This document shows positions 35,581-46,137 of a DNA stretch of 64,000 nt, one piece after another (within the stretch, counting starts at the first letter, position 1; every line of letters begins with the position of its first letter). The position numbers were made by a program, and so were the translations under genes. The notes below the pieces were generated by a model. The model was not told where the DNA came from and made no database searches. It worked only from the letters and a program-made list of their open reading frames with translations. Origin of the DNA: Stictocephala bisonia (lineage: Eukaryota; Arthropoda; Insecta; Hemiptera; Membracidae). The stretch lies in assembly GCA_035578905.1 (NCBI GenBank), contig JAQJVL010000530.1, positions 189,501 through 253,500 on the forward strand. The letters run 5' to 3'.

Positions 35581-36900
35581 ACGCTGAGCGTTTCCCGCCC
35601 CACGACCTCGAGCACGTGGACAGTCACGACGAATGTGACCAGGTTGGCCACAAGCAAAGCACACAACAGGAGGCCGAGAACCACGACCCTCCACTGGCTG
35701 ACTCACACCTACAGACATAGCCGGTCGACGGGTGGGGAGAGCACGATGACTCTCAAAATCCCTCCCTTGCTGGTCTGAGAACTGCACGCTGCGCGAAACA
35801 ATGCACAGCTGATGCAGCTCCCAAAAAGACGAAGGCACACCAGCAAAAACTAGCCTACACCGTTCTTCAGGAGAAATTCCATCCAGGATGACACGAACGG
35901 TTTCAGCTTCAGAAAGTGTGAGGCGCAACGCTTGACGAGCTTCCTTGATAGATGAGACATAGGCTGCCAGAGACTCGCCCCTACCCTGCGACCGATAAAA
36001 TCTGTCCATGACCATCCTCTCCCTGAGTCGAATGGGAAGAAACGACGACAGTAACTCTCGATGGAACGAGTCCACCGAGGCATCACTGGCCGAGACAGAA
36101 CTTAGCAACTCCCCAACAGGACCTCTGCAATAAGGTAAAATCAGACGAAGCAAGTCCCCAGCCTGCATGCCGGGCATCTCACAAAGTCTGAGAAAGGCAA
36201 CTAGAAACTTCAGAAGTTCCTCAGGATCCATCCCATCGATCACAGGGAGATTCTGAATCATGGGCGTGAGAGGGTTAGGTAGCTTGTAGTAGCTCAGCTG
36301 CAGAAGAGCAGGTGAACACAAAGGAGCCGAAGCAGGAGGAACGGCAGCTGGAGCCGAACCACAAGCGACCTCAACAGAAACGCCTGCAGGCTCAGAAGGA
36401 GCCTCAGGCACAGTGAGAGCCATTGTCTCAGCCTGCGGCCTCGACACGTTGGGCGACAGCGAGAAATTAGGCCGCTGACCCAAACCCGTAGGAGTCGTGG
36501 AACCGGAGAGTGCCTGAAAAATCTCATCCAGCCTAGACACACTCTCTAAGATCCACGCCCTATCCGACGGTTCCAAACCCGGTGCCCGGTTGACCATCCG
36601 TAAGCGGGCAAGCAGATGCCCCAAACGTGCAAGACGGCAGGCCCGGTCACGACCCACTGAAGGTTCCAACTGCAAATCTTCTAACACCCCTTCCCAATCT
36701 TCCACCTTCCGTTTACAAACCAACAACTCATCACCAACCTCCAGTAGATCAGACCAATCCACCGCCGTACCCGCGGCCAACTGCTCCCGCAGCAACCTCC
36801 AGAGATTCAAAACATCACCCTCCGGAGTCACACCACGCGCCCTCAACTCAAAAATCAATTCCTCCTTCACTAGGAGGGCAACATTCTGCAGATAGGCCAT
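35560..36900 (-). CDS. gag: gypsy Gag polyprotein with CCHC zinc knuckle
   Basis: The uninterrupted frame opens upstream at 36,942. The likelier start is the ATG at 36,900-36,898 (MAYLQNVALLVKEE), giving about 446 residues. The N-terminal half is helical and charged. The middle is Pro/Ala-rich (about residues 170-220). The region after TPMIQNLPVIDGMDPEELLK resembles retrotransposon capsid (helical, with FYRSQGRGESLAAYV). The C-terminus holds one CCHC knuckle, CFACGQPGHIRRDC, with basic flanks for RNA binding. It ends with TAG at 35,560-35,562, shortly after a run of six G (minus strand; 35,575-35,580) that may serve as the slip site into the -1 pol frame. Gag packages the element RNA in virus-like particles. 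Confidence 0.9.
   Translation of the reverse strand: MAYLQNVALLVKEELIFELRARGVTPEGDVLNLWRLLREQLAAGTAVDWSDLLEVGDELLVCKRKVEDWEGVLEDLQLEPSVGRDRACRLARLGHLLARLRMVNRAPGLEPSDRAWILESVSRLDEIFQALSGSTTPTGLGQRPNFSLSPNVSRPQAETMALTVPEAPSEPAGVSVEVACGSAPAAVPPASAPLCSPALLQLSYYKLPNPLTPMIQNLPVIDGMDPEELLKFLVAFLRLCEMPGMQAGDLLRLILPYCRGPVGELLSSVSASDASVDSFHRELLSSFLPIRLRERMVMDRFYRSQGRGESLAAYVSSIKEARQALRLTLSEAETVRVILDGISPEERCRLVFAGVPSSFWELHQLCIVSRSVQFSDQQGRDFESHRALPTRRPAMSVGVSQPVEGRGSRPPVVCFACGQPGHIRRDCPRARGRGAGNAQRGGLPPQ
35575..35580 (-). promoter_or_regulatory. Candidate -1 ribosomal frameshift site between gag and pol
   Basis: A GGGGGG run followed by TT lies 12 bases before the gag stop, within the gag/pol overlap. 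Pol is in the -1 frame and open across it. It is not a textbook X-XXY-YYZ heptamer in the zero frame, so the site is inferred only from position and frame relation. Confidence 0.35.
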
Positions 36901-36942
36901 CTCTAACGCAACAAATCTCAACAATATACAAAAAAACGACAA

Positions 36943-37257
36943 CTCCAGGGTCCAAGACGAACAAAACCCTCAGCCTACCGAGCCACTGCCGACCACTCAA
37001 TCCACCCATGAAACCCATTCAACAAAGGAACCAAGCGGATTGCCTATTTATATATATATATTTTTTTTAGTAAAAGTTAAATTATTTGTTTGGTTTTCTC
37101 AAATTTTTTTTTAATAATTATTTATTTGTTTCTTTTTTTACGTATTACCAAGACACCTTGACTACAGGTCGGCCAACCATGATCTACTAACAGGCAAACA
37201 CCCACCGTCAACCACCAAGAGAGATTTTTTTTTTTTTTTTTTTTTTTTAAGCAACCA
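36943..37257 (-). other. gypsy 5' leader (untranslated)
   Basis: Lies between the primer binding site and gag. It contains a T-run at 37,224-37,248 (A-run on the element strand) and no gene. Confidence 0.6.
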
Positions 37258-37270
37258 CGCTCTGCTACCA
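37258..37270 (-). other. Primer binding site, initiator tRNA-Met type
   Basis: Minus strand TGGTAGCAGAGCG begins two bases inside the 5' LTR boundary. The first 11 bases, TGGTAGCAGAG, are complementary to the conserved 3' end of eukaryotic initiator tRNA-Met (CTCTGCTACCA). Confidence 0.8.
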
Positions 37271-37272
37271 AT

Positions 37273-38614
37273 TGAGACCCACCCCCCCCCCCTACCAAAG
37301 CTGGAAAGCGTGCCAACTGGGGGATGGCTCAAAACAAGTCAAGCGATGGGATCACGGGTGGCAATTGGAGGGTCAAAATAAAACTCGGCAGCTGAGCAAA
37401 ACTAATTTATTATCAAGAAAACAAAAATTTAATCAATCAAAAACGGCAGAAGGCCACCATATTAATTGGCAGAAGGCCCCAATATCAATTCGCACTTAAA
37501 TAAATAACAAGAAACACTAAAATTAACAAGATGATGACAAAAGCTACAAAAACACTTAACGCTACAAATACCAAAATTAGCAACTACATACTGCATGGCC
37601 TATCTGCAGTTTAGCCGGAGACCCCCAAAACGTAAGAAATAAAGACCCAATTAAAAGTGAAAATTTAGAAAACTTTTGGATAACAACAATTAACCCGGCA
37701 ATTTAGCCCACATCCCATGATTCCACCGAGGCCAGGGAGTAAGCCGGAATCCCTGGGCAGCTCCGAATAGGAAGTTAAGTAAAAGTACAATAATCCCCTT
37801 TTGGCGAAAGTTTAAAAATTAAACAATTTAAAAAATATATAACACGGTACCGTTCTATCATCCCCTGACATCAATAATACAAAACACGAAATAAATAAAT
37901 AACTAACTAAATCACTAGGCCTAAAGCATAAAAATAAATAACAACACAATTTAACGGTAGGGACCTAACAAATATAAACTCTAAAAAAAATATAACAACA
38001 AAATAAACTAAACTAAATAACAATAAGTATTAACACTAAAAGTTCTTTTTGTATTTTAAGTTTCTTTTCTTTAATAAAAAAACATATAGGTCCCCATGGC
38101 TGTGTTGCATACATCACTGTTCATTCAGTTTTAGGCCTAGGCCAAATTAAATAGTTCCACAAACATTTTTTTTCTTCTTTTTTTTATATTTCTTATTATC
38201 AACCCCCAGCTCAGCCGCCGGGAAAACAAGATGGAACGCACTGACCTGAGGACAGAAGACTCCTACCCAAAGATGTAGGTAGGGCAGCAGGGTCGCCAAT
38301 GGCCTCTATACATGGTCCTCAGGCCAGGCTGGCAGTGTAGATGGTCGACCATCCCTGGACGGCAGGCTGAGGGAGAACGTCCCACTCAAGGACCCTGGAG
38401 TTTTGGAGTCTCTAGCCGGACATGGTTATTTTACTGCAGGCTGAGAACAAGACAAATGACGGCCAACCTGACAGACCAGAGCTGGAACAAGGAACGAACG
38501 AATCCGAGCCAACGGCCACCAAAGTAAGCGAATCGCCGGGCACGGGCGGTCTCAGGCAGCCCGAGCAGACAACGACGAAAGCAACGAAATGTACCGGTCA
38601 AACGATCCGGGACA
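37273..38614 (-). repeat. 5' LTR of the gypsy element
   Basis: Near-identical direct copy of 30,710-32,046. On the minus strand it starts TGTCCCGGATCGTTTG and ends GGTCTCA. It should contain the element promoter and polyadenylation signals, which I could not locate with confidence. Confidence 0.95.
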
Positions 38615-38866
38615 CGAGATGTACTTTTATTATTATGGCACTAAATATTGTCTCCAAAAGTCGCGAAAGAAATGGTCAGGGAAGGAGTCTGTAGAACTTC
38701 AACAACAAACCTTTGCTCCATACTTTGTCTTAATCTGCTGTAAGGTCAATAAAAGCTGCAGATCTTTTCAAACCATTATCGATCAATTATGTCAGAGCTA
38801 GGATCTGGTCGCTACGACTTCGGCCAGGGCGAAAACCAGTCTGCTCAACTGGAACATTATAAGCCG
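38615..38866 (-). pseudogene. LINE RT remnant, fragment on the far side of the gypsy insertion
   Basis: The homology to the 51-kb LINE resumes exactly here (GTACTTTTATTATTATGG for TAAACTTTTATTAGCCTGG, then AACAACAAACCTTTGCTCC, CTAGGATCTGGTCGCTACGA, TTCGGCCAGGGCGAAAACC). It includes the repeated CGAG (38,615-38,618). It encodes the FRPGRSC...Q region of RT. Confidence 0.85.
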
Positions 38867-40524
38867 CAGTTCCAGTTGAGGCATATAACTAATAATATTA
38901 TTTAATTGTTATGGGAATGAACTGAGACCACAGAATTGGTTAAAACAACTTATGTATGAAATATATATTGTACTGAATTACACATATTTTGTAATATTTT
39001 CTGAAAGACAGTTTCAGCTTGAATAAGTTGAGTATTCAACAACTCTTAGAATCTAGAACAAGTTGTTTGCAGTGCCAAATCAATTATTTGAATGTTTGCA
39101 CCGTCAGTTCCACCGTTCGTCAGCCCACTATGAAAAAAATTATTGGAAACCACCGCTCTTCGTTGAAATTTTAAAACTGTATCGAATGTGAAAATATTGA
39201 AATATACTAGTTTTTGTTTAGTATTTTATCATTTTCAATGTGTTCTCAAAACCTTTTTTCCGAATTCCGGGATAGTATTCTTTCGAGCGCATTAAAGAGT
39301 GACCAGTGACTCCCCTGAAATCCAGGACGTACGGGTCTAAAAGAGGGACGACATAGTTTACTTCATTGAAAATATGTTGTCAATATATAGAAATGTATCT
39401 ATGTAGTAGGCCGACTTGCCAGAGAGTTTCAGTTTCCAAAGAGGAATCCATTTTATTGACACTAGACAGAGAAAGAAACAGAGGTCACATTCAATAGTGC
39501 GCTAAATTTGTGTCGAGCTCTCTAGTTGCCATGCGATGGCAGTGGCAGCACCTTGACAGTCTCTCCCTTATCCCCCCCCCAAATAATCTAGGTTAATTGT
39601 AGTAATTATTACTGAAGATGTATAATGTATATCAGTTGTAATCTATTTATAACTGCCACTCAGTCGTTCGCTGCGGTCATAAAGAGCGCCATATGTTTCT
39701 TTTTTCTCTGTGCCCTGGAATAACATCATCATAAATTAACTTTAATAATGTAATACAATTATGTTACGGAATGATATTTACTATGTCTTTACTGTAGTTT
39801 GCAGTGTATTGATTCTATATTTTCTGTCTCACAATAGCTTTAAGCAAACCGTCAACGGTTATGAATAAACGAACATAGTTTAGAGAAAATTTTTCGATGC
39901 AATCAAAATAAGCCCTCACCAATCCACCCCAATCGCAGTTATATCTTTACTACATGGGGTATTTTTTTTAGGACCTCCTCTATAAAAAATGTTCTATTAA
40001 AACTGAACACTTACAATTGAATAGGTCTATCCCGACTTCAAATATGTGTACATAATATACCAGGCAATTTAAAACATGTACAGTAAGTGTAGGGTCAGTT
40101 GTTGGTGGTCTACGCTCTCCATCCACCGTACATCCGCGTAAACGTGCCCTGCAGTATGACACCTAACTCGATTAGAGGTACCATAACCTAAACTAACTTA
40201 ACACAACCTAACCTTAAAATAATTTAATCTACATTCAGTATGAACTTTTCCAAAAGTAACATGTATTGAACAGACAACATTATAAGAGTGGTAGCACTGT
40301 GTTTTATACCACCACTCAACTATGGAGGTGGTATAAAAGCGAACAATTTATAAAACACATTGTAATAAAAGGCAAAATAATGGCGTCGGTGGGAAATAAA
40401 TAATCTAAGTAATTCCGGTGTATGATCGTAAAGTGAGCCCAGGTGGTAGCTCGGCTATGACAGGATGAGAGGCGACGAGAAATCACTTTTGCCGGGTATT
40501 CTCGTCTACAAACAATCAACGAAA
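38867..40524. other. No gene recognised
   Basis: AT-rich sequence. 39,480-39,600 is more GC-rich and ends in a C9 run near 39,573-39,581. A TAACCTAAACTAACTTAAC stretch at 40,187-40,215 resembles the interior of the element at 76-374. Confidence 0.35.
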
Positions 40525-40700
40525 AAAACTCTAGAAAAACTCAAAAAAACTAACCAAAAATAATTCAATAAAAACTACCCAAAAACTCAAGAAAACTAAC
40601 CTAAAGAATTAAACTACAAATTTTTAACAAAAAAACTCAAGAAAAACTAACCTAAAAAACTAAACGAAAAACTCAAGAAAAAACTAAAAAAAAACACTCA
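40525..40700. repeat. A-rich degenerate repeat (AAAAACTCAAGAAAACTAACC)
   Basis: Loose tandem of AAAACTCAAGAAAAACTAAC-type units with a period of roughly 30-40 bp. Diverged and low complexity. Confidence 0.6.
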
Positions 40701-41663
40701 ACAGGATCTGAGTGGTTTGTTGAGTTTTATGTCCAGTCTTCAGCCTCGTGATCGCTGTTAATGATGTATTAATGACGGACCAACTATGGACTGTTGTACA
40801 AAATGTTAGTGTAGTGTTTCAACAACAGTTGTATGGATCTGCAGGGTAAATGGGTGGGTCAAAGATAGTCGTATAGTTCATGGGATGGGTGGTTAAATCT
40901 ACCCCAGTTGTACGTATCTGCAGGACGTATAGATTGAATGTGCAAATACAAATTAAGGAAATAAAACGTATGAAGATAATTTCCAATCCCTCACTATTAA
41001 AGTTGTATGACTACAAACGATTACTAAAGCCGGATACTTTGGTCCTGGTATGGTGTGAGAGGTCTTTCGCTCTTGTAAAGACCTCAATCAGTTTTTACTA
41101 AGAAATATACTTTTCAAGAAAAAAGAAAAATATTTATCAAAATACCAATAAGTGCAACAAGTGTCGATATTCTATGTAAATTTAGCGAGATATTTCCGTG
41201 CGTGAAGAACGTAACGTCCGTGAGCTGTGCACTTGACCACTGGGCAATTACCATCGGAGAGTAACGAGCGGAAATGACCATCGTAAACTTTGCTGTTTAT
41301 TAAAAGAATTAAACATGTTGTAAATAATATTTATTAGTGAAGGCAACTGGCAAAATATCTGCAGGTGGCGCCATTTAACGACTGAGAAAGGATGTTTCAA
41401 TGTCAATTCGATGCGCCTTTTGTTCCAAGTCCACGATTCCTACTTTTGGGAAGCTTCCATACAGTAGTTTCTATATCCTGCGGCCAGGAGTATGCATGGT
41501 ATAAACGCAAATTTAACTCAAACATAGCTTACATTTAAGTCATGTTTGACAGTCTTCTCCAGTGAATAATGCCGCAGTCGAGCCTCCGACCCTCTAACTG
41601 ATGTTGACGGTTGTCGTCCGTCCGCCCGTCTTCGTGTGATTTGAACAGTCCTGGCAGTTGACT
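40701..41663. other. Unassigned; minisatellite traces at 40,845-40,925 and a possible regulatory block at 41,180-41,320
   Basis: GGTAAATGGGTGGGTCAAAG and GGGATGGGTGGTTAAATC look like diverged units of the 36-bp GGGTGGGT minisatellite. Positions 41,180-41,320 (GGGCAATTACCATCGGAG, GAGCGGAAATGACCATCG) are balanced in composition and non-repetitive, as in a conserved noncoding element; this is a weak inference. Confidence 0.35.
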
Positions 41664-41705
41664 CTCCTTCCTGCTTGGCTAACAGGAAGGCCAAGCAGGA
41701 AGGAG
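41664..41705. repeat. Perfect 16-bp inverted repeat with 10-nt loop
   Basis: CTCCTTCCTGCTTGGC (41,664-41,679) and GCCAAGCAGGAAGGAG (41,690-41,705) surround TAACAGGAAG. The neighbouring GGAAGGCCAACTG partly repeats the motif. No terminator function is implied in a eukaryotic context. Confidence 0.85.
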
Positions 41706-42329
41706 GAAGGCCAACTGTAACGTCCGCGTTTTGCAGTTGAACATTACTTCACTTGAAAACGTCTCACGACTACATTTTTGAATAAGTTTATTTCAAATTT
41801 TAACATGAATTTTGGTACTTGTGCTCCCTGAGATAGTTTTTTAAAATAATGTTTTTGTTTGATTTAAAAAATATTTGTATAGGCTACGAAATTAAAACAA
41901 TATTTATTGGTGTAAAACATATATCTGAAAAAATATATCAGAGGATAAAATTAAACCTTATATCAGGGGCACTAGAAACTTGAGTCCTCTTTCAAAAATT
42001 GTAAACTCATAAAAAATCTGTAATCTTAATTTGAATTTAACGTTGGCTTTATATAGAATGAGATCCAATATGGCGGCAGGTGTAGCATACTTCAAAGTAG
42101 TTAAATCAGTTTCGTGCATTACATAGCAGATCTGTGTTAAAACATTAATACAGAAAATTAAAAAAATTACAAACAAGTAGACGTCACATAATAATCGAGT
42201 TTGTACATTCGAAAAGATTTATTCAGCCATTGAATAATATACAATAGGCTGTCGTTAAAACGTCCATGCATAACACACGCAATTTATTGTAAAAAAGATA
42301 AACATGAATGGAAATTTAAGTAAAACACT
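41706..42329. other. No feature recognised
   Basis: AT-rich and non-repetitive, with no convincing frame. Confidence 0.35.
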
Positions 42330-42505
42330 TCTAACTACAATTCAATTTTTACACAAACTAACTAATGGGGTCCACTATTAGTCGTCCTCTTCACCTAACA
42401 AAGGACACTTCAAGTGTTACGATACGATCATTATTATGAACCTAATCGTTGAAATAGAAACCCAAGTTTTTGGCGTTGTTCGTGGATCCAAACAGCCATC
42501 TTAAA
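42330..42505 (+). mobile_element. Family M element, copy D (right half only)
   Basis: TTTTTACACAAACTAACTAATGG, CCTCTTCACCTAACAAAGGAC, CTAATCGTTGAAATAGAAACCC and the end CCAAACAGCCATCTTAAATC align with the right half of copy A. The left half is absent. The 57-bp-type segment is single copy here. Confidence 0.7.
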
Positions 42506-42834
42506 TCATTTAGTCCCCATCATACAAAAATATACATTTAAATTGTAACTGCTAAATTTATCTATTGACAAACCAACAAATGAATAGTCTCGATTTGATA
42601 TCTCAAACTATCATTGACGAAAAAGTAAAAAACTATCATAAATATTATTAGAAAACTGAACACATAACTAACAATAAATTACATGTTTCATTATTCCTGT
42701 TCAGTTTGTCCCGAAAATGTATTTGATGCGTTTTGAATCACTAACTTTGGCCACTGTAGGCATAATTAGACATAAAAATAATAATACAATTATGTTATTC
42801 ATTGATATTCATAAGATGCCGGTCGTAGAGATAC

Positions 42835-43060
42835 GGGCTAATATGAGGAGTGAACGAGTGTGATGAGTGTAGATGAATGAGTGTAGTCATTGTTACTAAC
42901 TAAAGTTGACTGTTCCTCAGAAAGAGCTATTTTTAATAGCCTAAGGACAGGGCAACTAAGAAACTTACCGTACAATTTTTACGTGGAATTCGAACCACGT
43001 AATATTGTCCTTATTTTCAGCTAACTGACAATCCTGACACTCAGTTATCTTCCCTTCACA
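42835..43060 (+). mobile_element. Dispersed SINE-like repeat, family S, copy 2
   Basis: Collinear with the reverse complement of 3,060-3,300 and with 63,390-63,610 (GAGTGTGATGAGTGTAGATGA, TCATTGTTACT, AGAGCTATTTTTAATA). The minus strand holds GGTTCGAATTCC, a B-box-like sequence. Confidence 0.6.
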
Positions 43061-43129
43061 GCATCTGAACCTTGACTGCCACCCATCATGGACACCCCAG
43101 ACTTCTCTAGTCACGTAGGAACGACTACG

Positions 43130-43440
43130 CGTGTGGAAGGCGTGTTGACGAGCCAGCCTGTGACATCTGACCGGTCGTCGATAATTACGAGGCGGAAATG
43201 GGACGGAACGAATTGTTAATTGTTTTGAAACGCTTGGCTAATGCTCCGATAAATCAGCATTATGTACGTCTTTTGGCCTAATTGATAGCGCAAAGGGGCC
43301 GCCGTGTAGTAGCGGCACCGCAGGCACCCGGAGTCGTTAAAGGCCATTTTGGCGTGAAACCCGCCTTGATTGATCGACTTCCTAATCCTTATGGCGTTGA
43401 GTAGGCTCCAGCAACTTGCCGGTTGATATCAATTATCGAT
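43130..43440. other. Candidate conserved noncoding element
   Basis: GC-balanced, non-repetitive block with clustered homeodomain-type cores (AATTGTTAATTG, GCCTAATTGATAG, TTGATTGATCGAC) and CpG-bearing segments (GGGGCCGCCG, GGCACCGCAGG). There is no open frame over it. It looks like a developmental enhancer, but this is inferred from appearance only. Confidence 0.35.
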
Positions 43441-44045
43441 TGGATATAGTTAGAGCCGCGAGCTGTAGATGGTGCGATTGATTCTACAGTAGATTGTATG
43501 GCGTAGGTTTGATCTTAGATATTCGATCTGCTATGGCTTGAGGGGTTCTGATTGAATCTCTGATAGAATCAGGCTTAAACAGTTTAGAGCCCCTTCCTTA
43601 CGTAATAGGACAAGTGAGAATTAAGAGGAGTCAAGCTTGATAGTAAACAGTTCTGAGAAATTGAAGCATCTAACTAGAGAAAATAATACGTCCACCACGT
43701 CTCCTTCCATAAAGAAGCTTGAACTATATTTGTTTCCGATATAATAAATAAAATAAAGGGGTTTCATAAAACACAACTATATATAGGCCACTTAGAAAAC
43801 GACCTTTTCAACTCACTTGTGCACGTGAGAGTGGTGCAAGTGAGACAGAAAACTACTCTTCCCCAAATGTGTAATTACGTTAAAAAGTTGTCATGGCAAC
43901 CAGAGCGCATCAGCAATCCCTGCCCATTTTACGGGGATTTTATAGAGAAATATTACCAATGCAGCCTCAATACATACTAGGATTGTGTAATTCCCAAAAT
44001 TAAATTTCTTTGATATTATTGAGCAATGAAAACAGTGTTCATATT
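43441..44045. other. No gene recognised
   Basis: Mixed unique sequence. Short frames without motifs. Confidence 0.35.
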
Positions 44046-44860
44046 GTAATCCGTTTCCCAAACCGCCTTGTCGCTGAGAAGGCGAAAGCCCTTTAGTAGC
44101 CATGCAATCTTACCTTCAGTGGGCTAAATCATATTGTATTTAAAAAGTTTCACATAATTAACAATTAAATAAATAGTTCAAAAGATTTGTTACAAAATTT
44201 CCCCCATATTAAACACTAAAAATAAAAACTTTGAAAATTATCAGTTTGATTCCCAAATATTTGTTTTACATAACTCAAAAACTAGCCAAGTAAAGGCATG
44301 CGGGATTTACTAAAATATTTAAAGTTGTAATTCACATCTTTCCTGATTTGATCAAAATCGTTTGAGCCGTTCTTGTGCCATGTTTGTATGTTTTTTGCCC
44401 TTAAAAATATAAAAACTAAAATTTTAAAAAAGTAAAAAAATGTTCTGGAAATATTGGCTAAATACATACCAAATTTTATTAAAATTGTTCCATCCATTTG
44501 GTCTCCAGTGAACTGCACATACACACAGACAGAAAGACATACTGACAGACACCAAAATATTTTTCGAAAAAAAAACTTTTTTGGGTTCAGGGGATCCTAA
44601 AATGGATTTTTATACCAACTTGTAAGAAGATTTTTTAACGCTCACAATACTTTCTATATGCTAACGCATATGGGAGAAAGTAAAAACTACAAAAACGCTT
44701 AATTTTTACAAAAACTAACTTATGATCTCTAGAGCAGGTCCTCACTTTTCAAAAGACACTTCAAGTGTTGCGGTAGAATCGGTATTACGAATCGAAAAGA
44801 TCAAGTAGAAATCCATGTTTTTGGGATTATTCACGAAGGGAAACGGCCCCATTAAAGTAT
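44046..44860 (+). mobile_element. Family M element, copy C, interrupted by another repeat
   Basis: The left end is TCCGTTTCCCAAACCGCC with AGTAGCCATGCAATCTTACC and TTCAGTGGGCTAAATC. The right end is TTACAAAAACTAACTTATG, CCATGTTTTTGGGATTATTC and GGGAAACGGCCCC (to about 44,856). Between about 44,165 and 44,695 lies unrelated sequence containing CACACAGACAGAAAGACATAC and ATGGGAGAAAGTAAAAAC, which looks like an inserted or substituted repeat of another family. Confidence 0.7.
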
Positions 44861-45430
44861 TATACAATTTAACTTTAGTTCAGGCTCAAAGACGAGTTTG
44901 TCACATTTACCTGCAGCCAAATGGTCAATGTGAAGACATTTGAAGCAGTGGTTGTGATAATGGCGACCTTGAGTAGAAAGACTCACGATCCTTCTACGGA
45001 TAACTTGAACACTCGATATTTTTGTATTGCTGATGTTTAAGTTTCAGTGCTGATCTGATTTAAAAGATATTTAGACTGATACTCTCAAGATTGTACCAGC
45101 TGCTACTGGAGTACTATAGTGTTGTGCAGGCTAAGACAGTAGTAGAGTAATATAGTGAACGTTAGTCTTGTAGAGTAGAGGAGGAGAGAGTAGTTGTAGT
45201 AATAACATTTGGACATACAGTATAAATGAAATGAAAAAAAACATCTTTATTTTTCCAAGAGTTGAAGTTAGGCCTGCCAAGTCCTTCCTACCACAAAACT
45301 TATAATACCACTCAGCAATTAATGGTGTAAATAGGAAGTATTGGTACCAAACTACAAATCTTCAAATTCTTTCGTTCGAAATATTCTTTCGTATACTATT
45401 TGATTTAATTGAAGAAAAAAAATTGCCCAG
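44861..45430. other. No gene recognised; possible intron flank
   Basis: AT-rich sequence. It ends in TTGATTTAATTGAAGAAAAAAAATTGCCCAG, an acceptor-like site with a weak pyrimidine tract. Confidence 0.35.
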
Positions 45431-45685
45431 AACAGCTGATCACAAAACATCGAATACGTCGGAAGATAAAACACGGACTTCATTGGAATCTAATAATTGG
45501 AAATTTCATTACCCCGGTGGCACGGACGCTCGTGGGCCCTACGATCCAGGCAATCACAGGCCTGTGGCCAGGAGTCAGACGAGTCGGAATGTTCTGTCCG
45601 ACGGCTATAAATCTGAATTTCAGTTCAGCCATGGTGTCAAAATACCATTTGGTCGAGCCAAACCTATTACACTGATGATGATGAG
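45431..45685 (+). CDS. Candidate host-gene exon, 255 bp, product unknown
   Basis: An open frame with coding-like third-position bias runs between an AG (45,429-45,430, GCCCAG) and a GT (45,686-45,687, GATGAG|GTAAAAAG). The exon length is a multiple of three with one base before and two after the full codons, so it would be a symmetric exon. The peptide includes TADHKTSNTSEDKTRTS, NWKFHYPGGTDARGPYDPG and LSDGYKSEFQFSHGVKIPF. It is rich in Gly, Asp, Arg, Ser and aromatic residues, and no domain is recognised. It is the only segment in the window with both good splice-site context and protein-like composition outside transposons. The gene is otherwise not visible, so flanking exons must lie outside or be too short to see. 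Confidence 0.45.
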
Positions 45686-45759
45686 GTAAAAAGGTGTGTG
45701 GGATATTTATTGTCTAATTGACGGTGGTGAAAGGTAGCTGGGTGGTCTGTAATGGACTC

Positions 45760-46137
45760 CTCACCGTGCCTTCCCATGTCTGCCGAGTCCACCCCGTGTC
45801 CTCTCGTGTCAGCCTAGTCCTCTCCTTGTCCTCCCATGTCTGTCATGTCCTCTCCATGTCCTTCCATGTCTGTCGTGTTCTCCCATGTCTGACATATCCT
45901 CTCACATGAGTCATGTCCATCCATGTGTGTCATGTCCTCCCTGTTTCCTCCCATGTCTGACGTGTCCTACCATGTCTGCCATGTCCTCCCATGGCTGTCG
46001 TGTCCTCCCAAGTATGTCAAGTCCTCCGTGTGTCCTCCCATGGCTGTCATGTCCTCCCATGTTTGCCATGTCATCCCATATCTGCCATGTCCTACCATGT
46101 CTTTCATGTCCTCTCGTGTATGCCGTGTCCTCCCTTG
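45760..46137. repeat. 19-bp degenerate minisatellite
   Basis: About twenty units of TGTCCTCCCATGTCTGCCA with many substitutions. The better-kept units are 19 bp; others are 18-20 bp. Open frames across it are artefacts. Confidence 0.85.

Larger units (their letters stand above)
30710..38614 (-). mobile_element. Ty3/gypsy LTR retrotransposon, 7,905 bp, structurally complete
   Basis: Two direct LTRs (1,337 and 1,342 bp) flank internal minus-strand gag and pol. Primer binding site, polypurine tract and a 4-bp target duplication are all visible. The domain order protease-RT-RNase H-integrase defines Ty3/gypsy. No env-like frame is present between integrase and the 3' LTR. The LTRs differ by roughly ten substitutions and a few small indels by eye, indicating a young insertion. 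Pol contains one frameshift near 34,672 and a two-base slippage in a GA run near 32,585, so this copy is likely not autonomous unless these are sequencing errors. It interrupts an older LINE. Confidence 0.95.

Noticed and set aside
34853..35778. Plus-strand frame of 237 codons opposite pol
   Set aside because: Shadow of the pol reading frame on the other strand.
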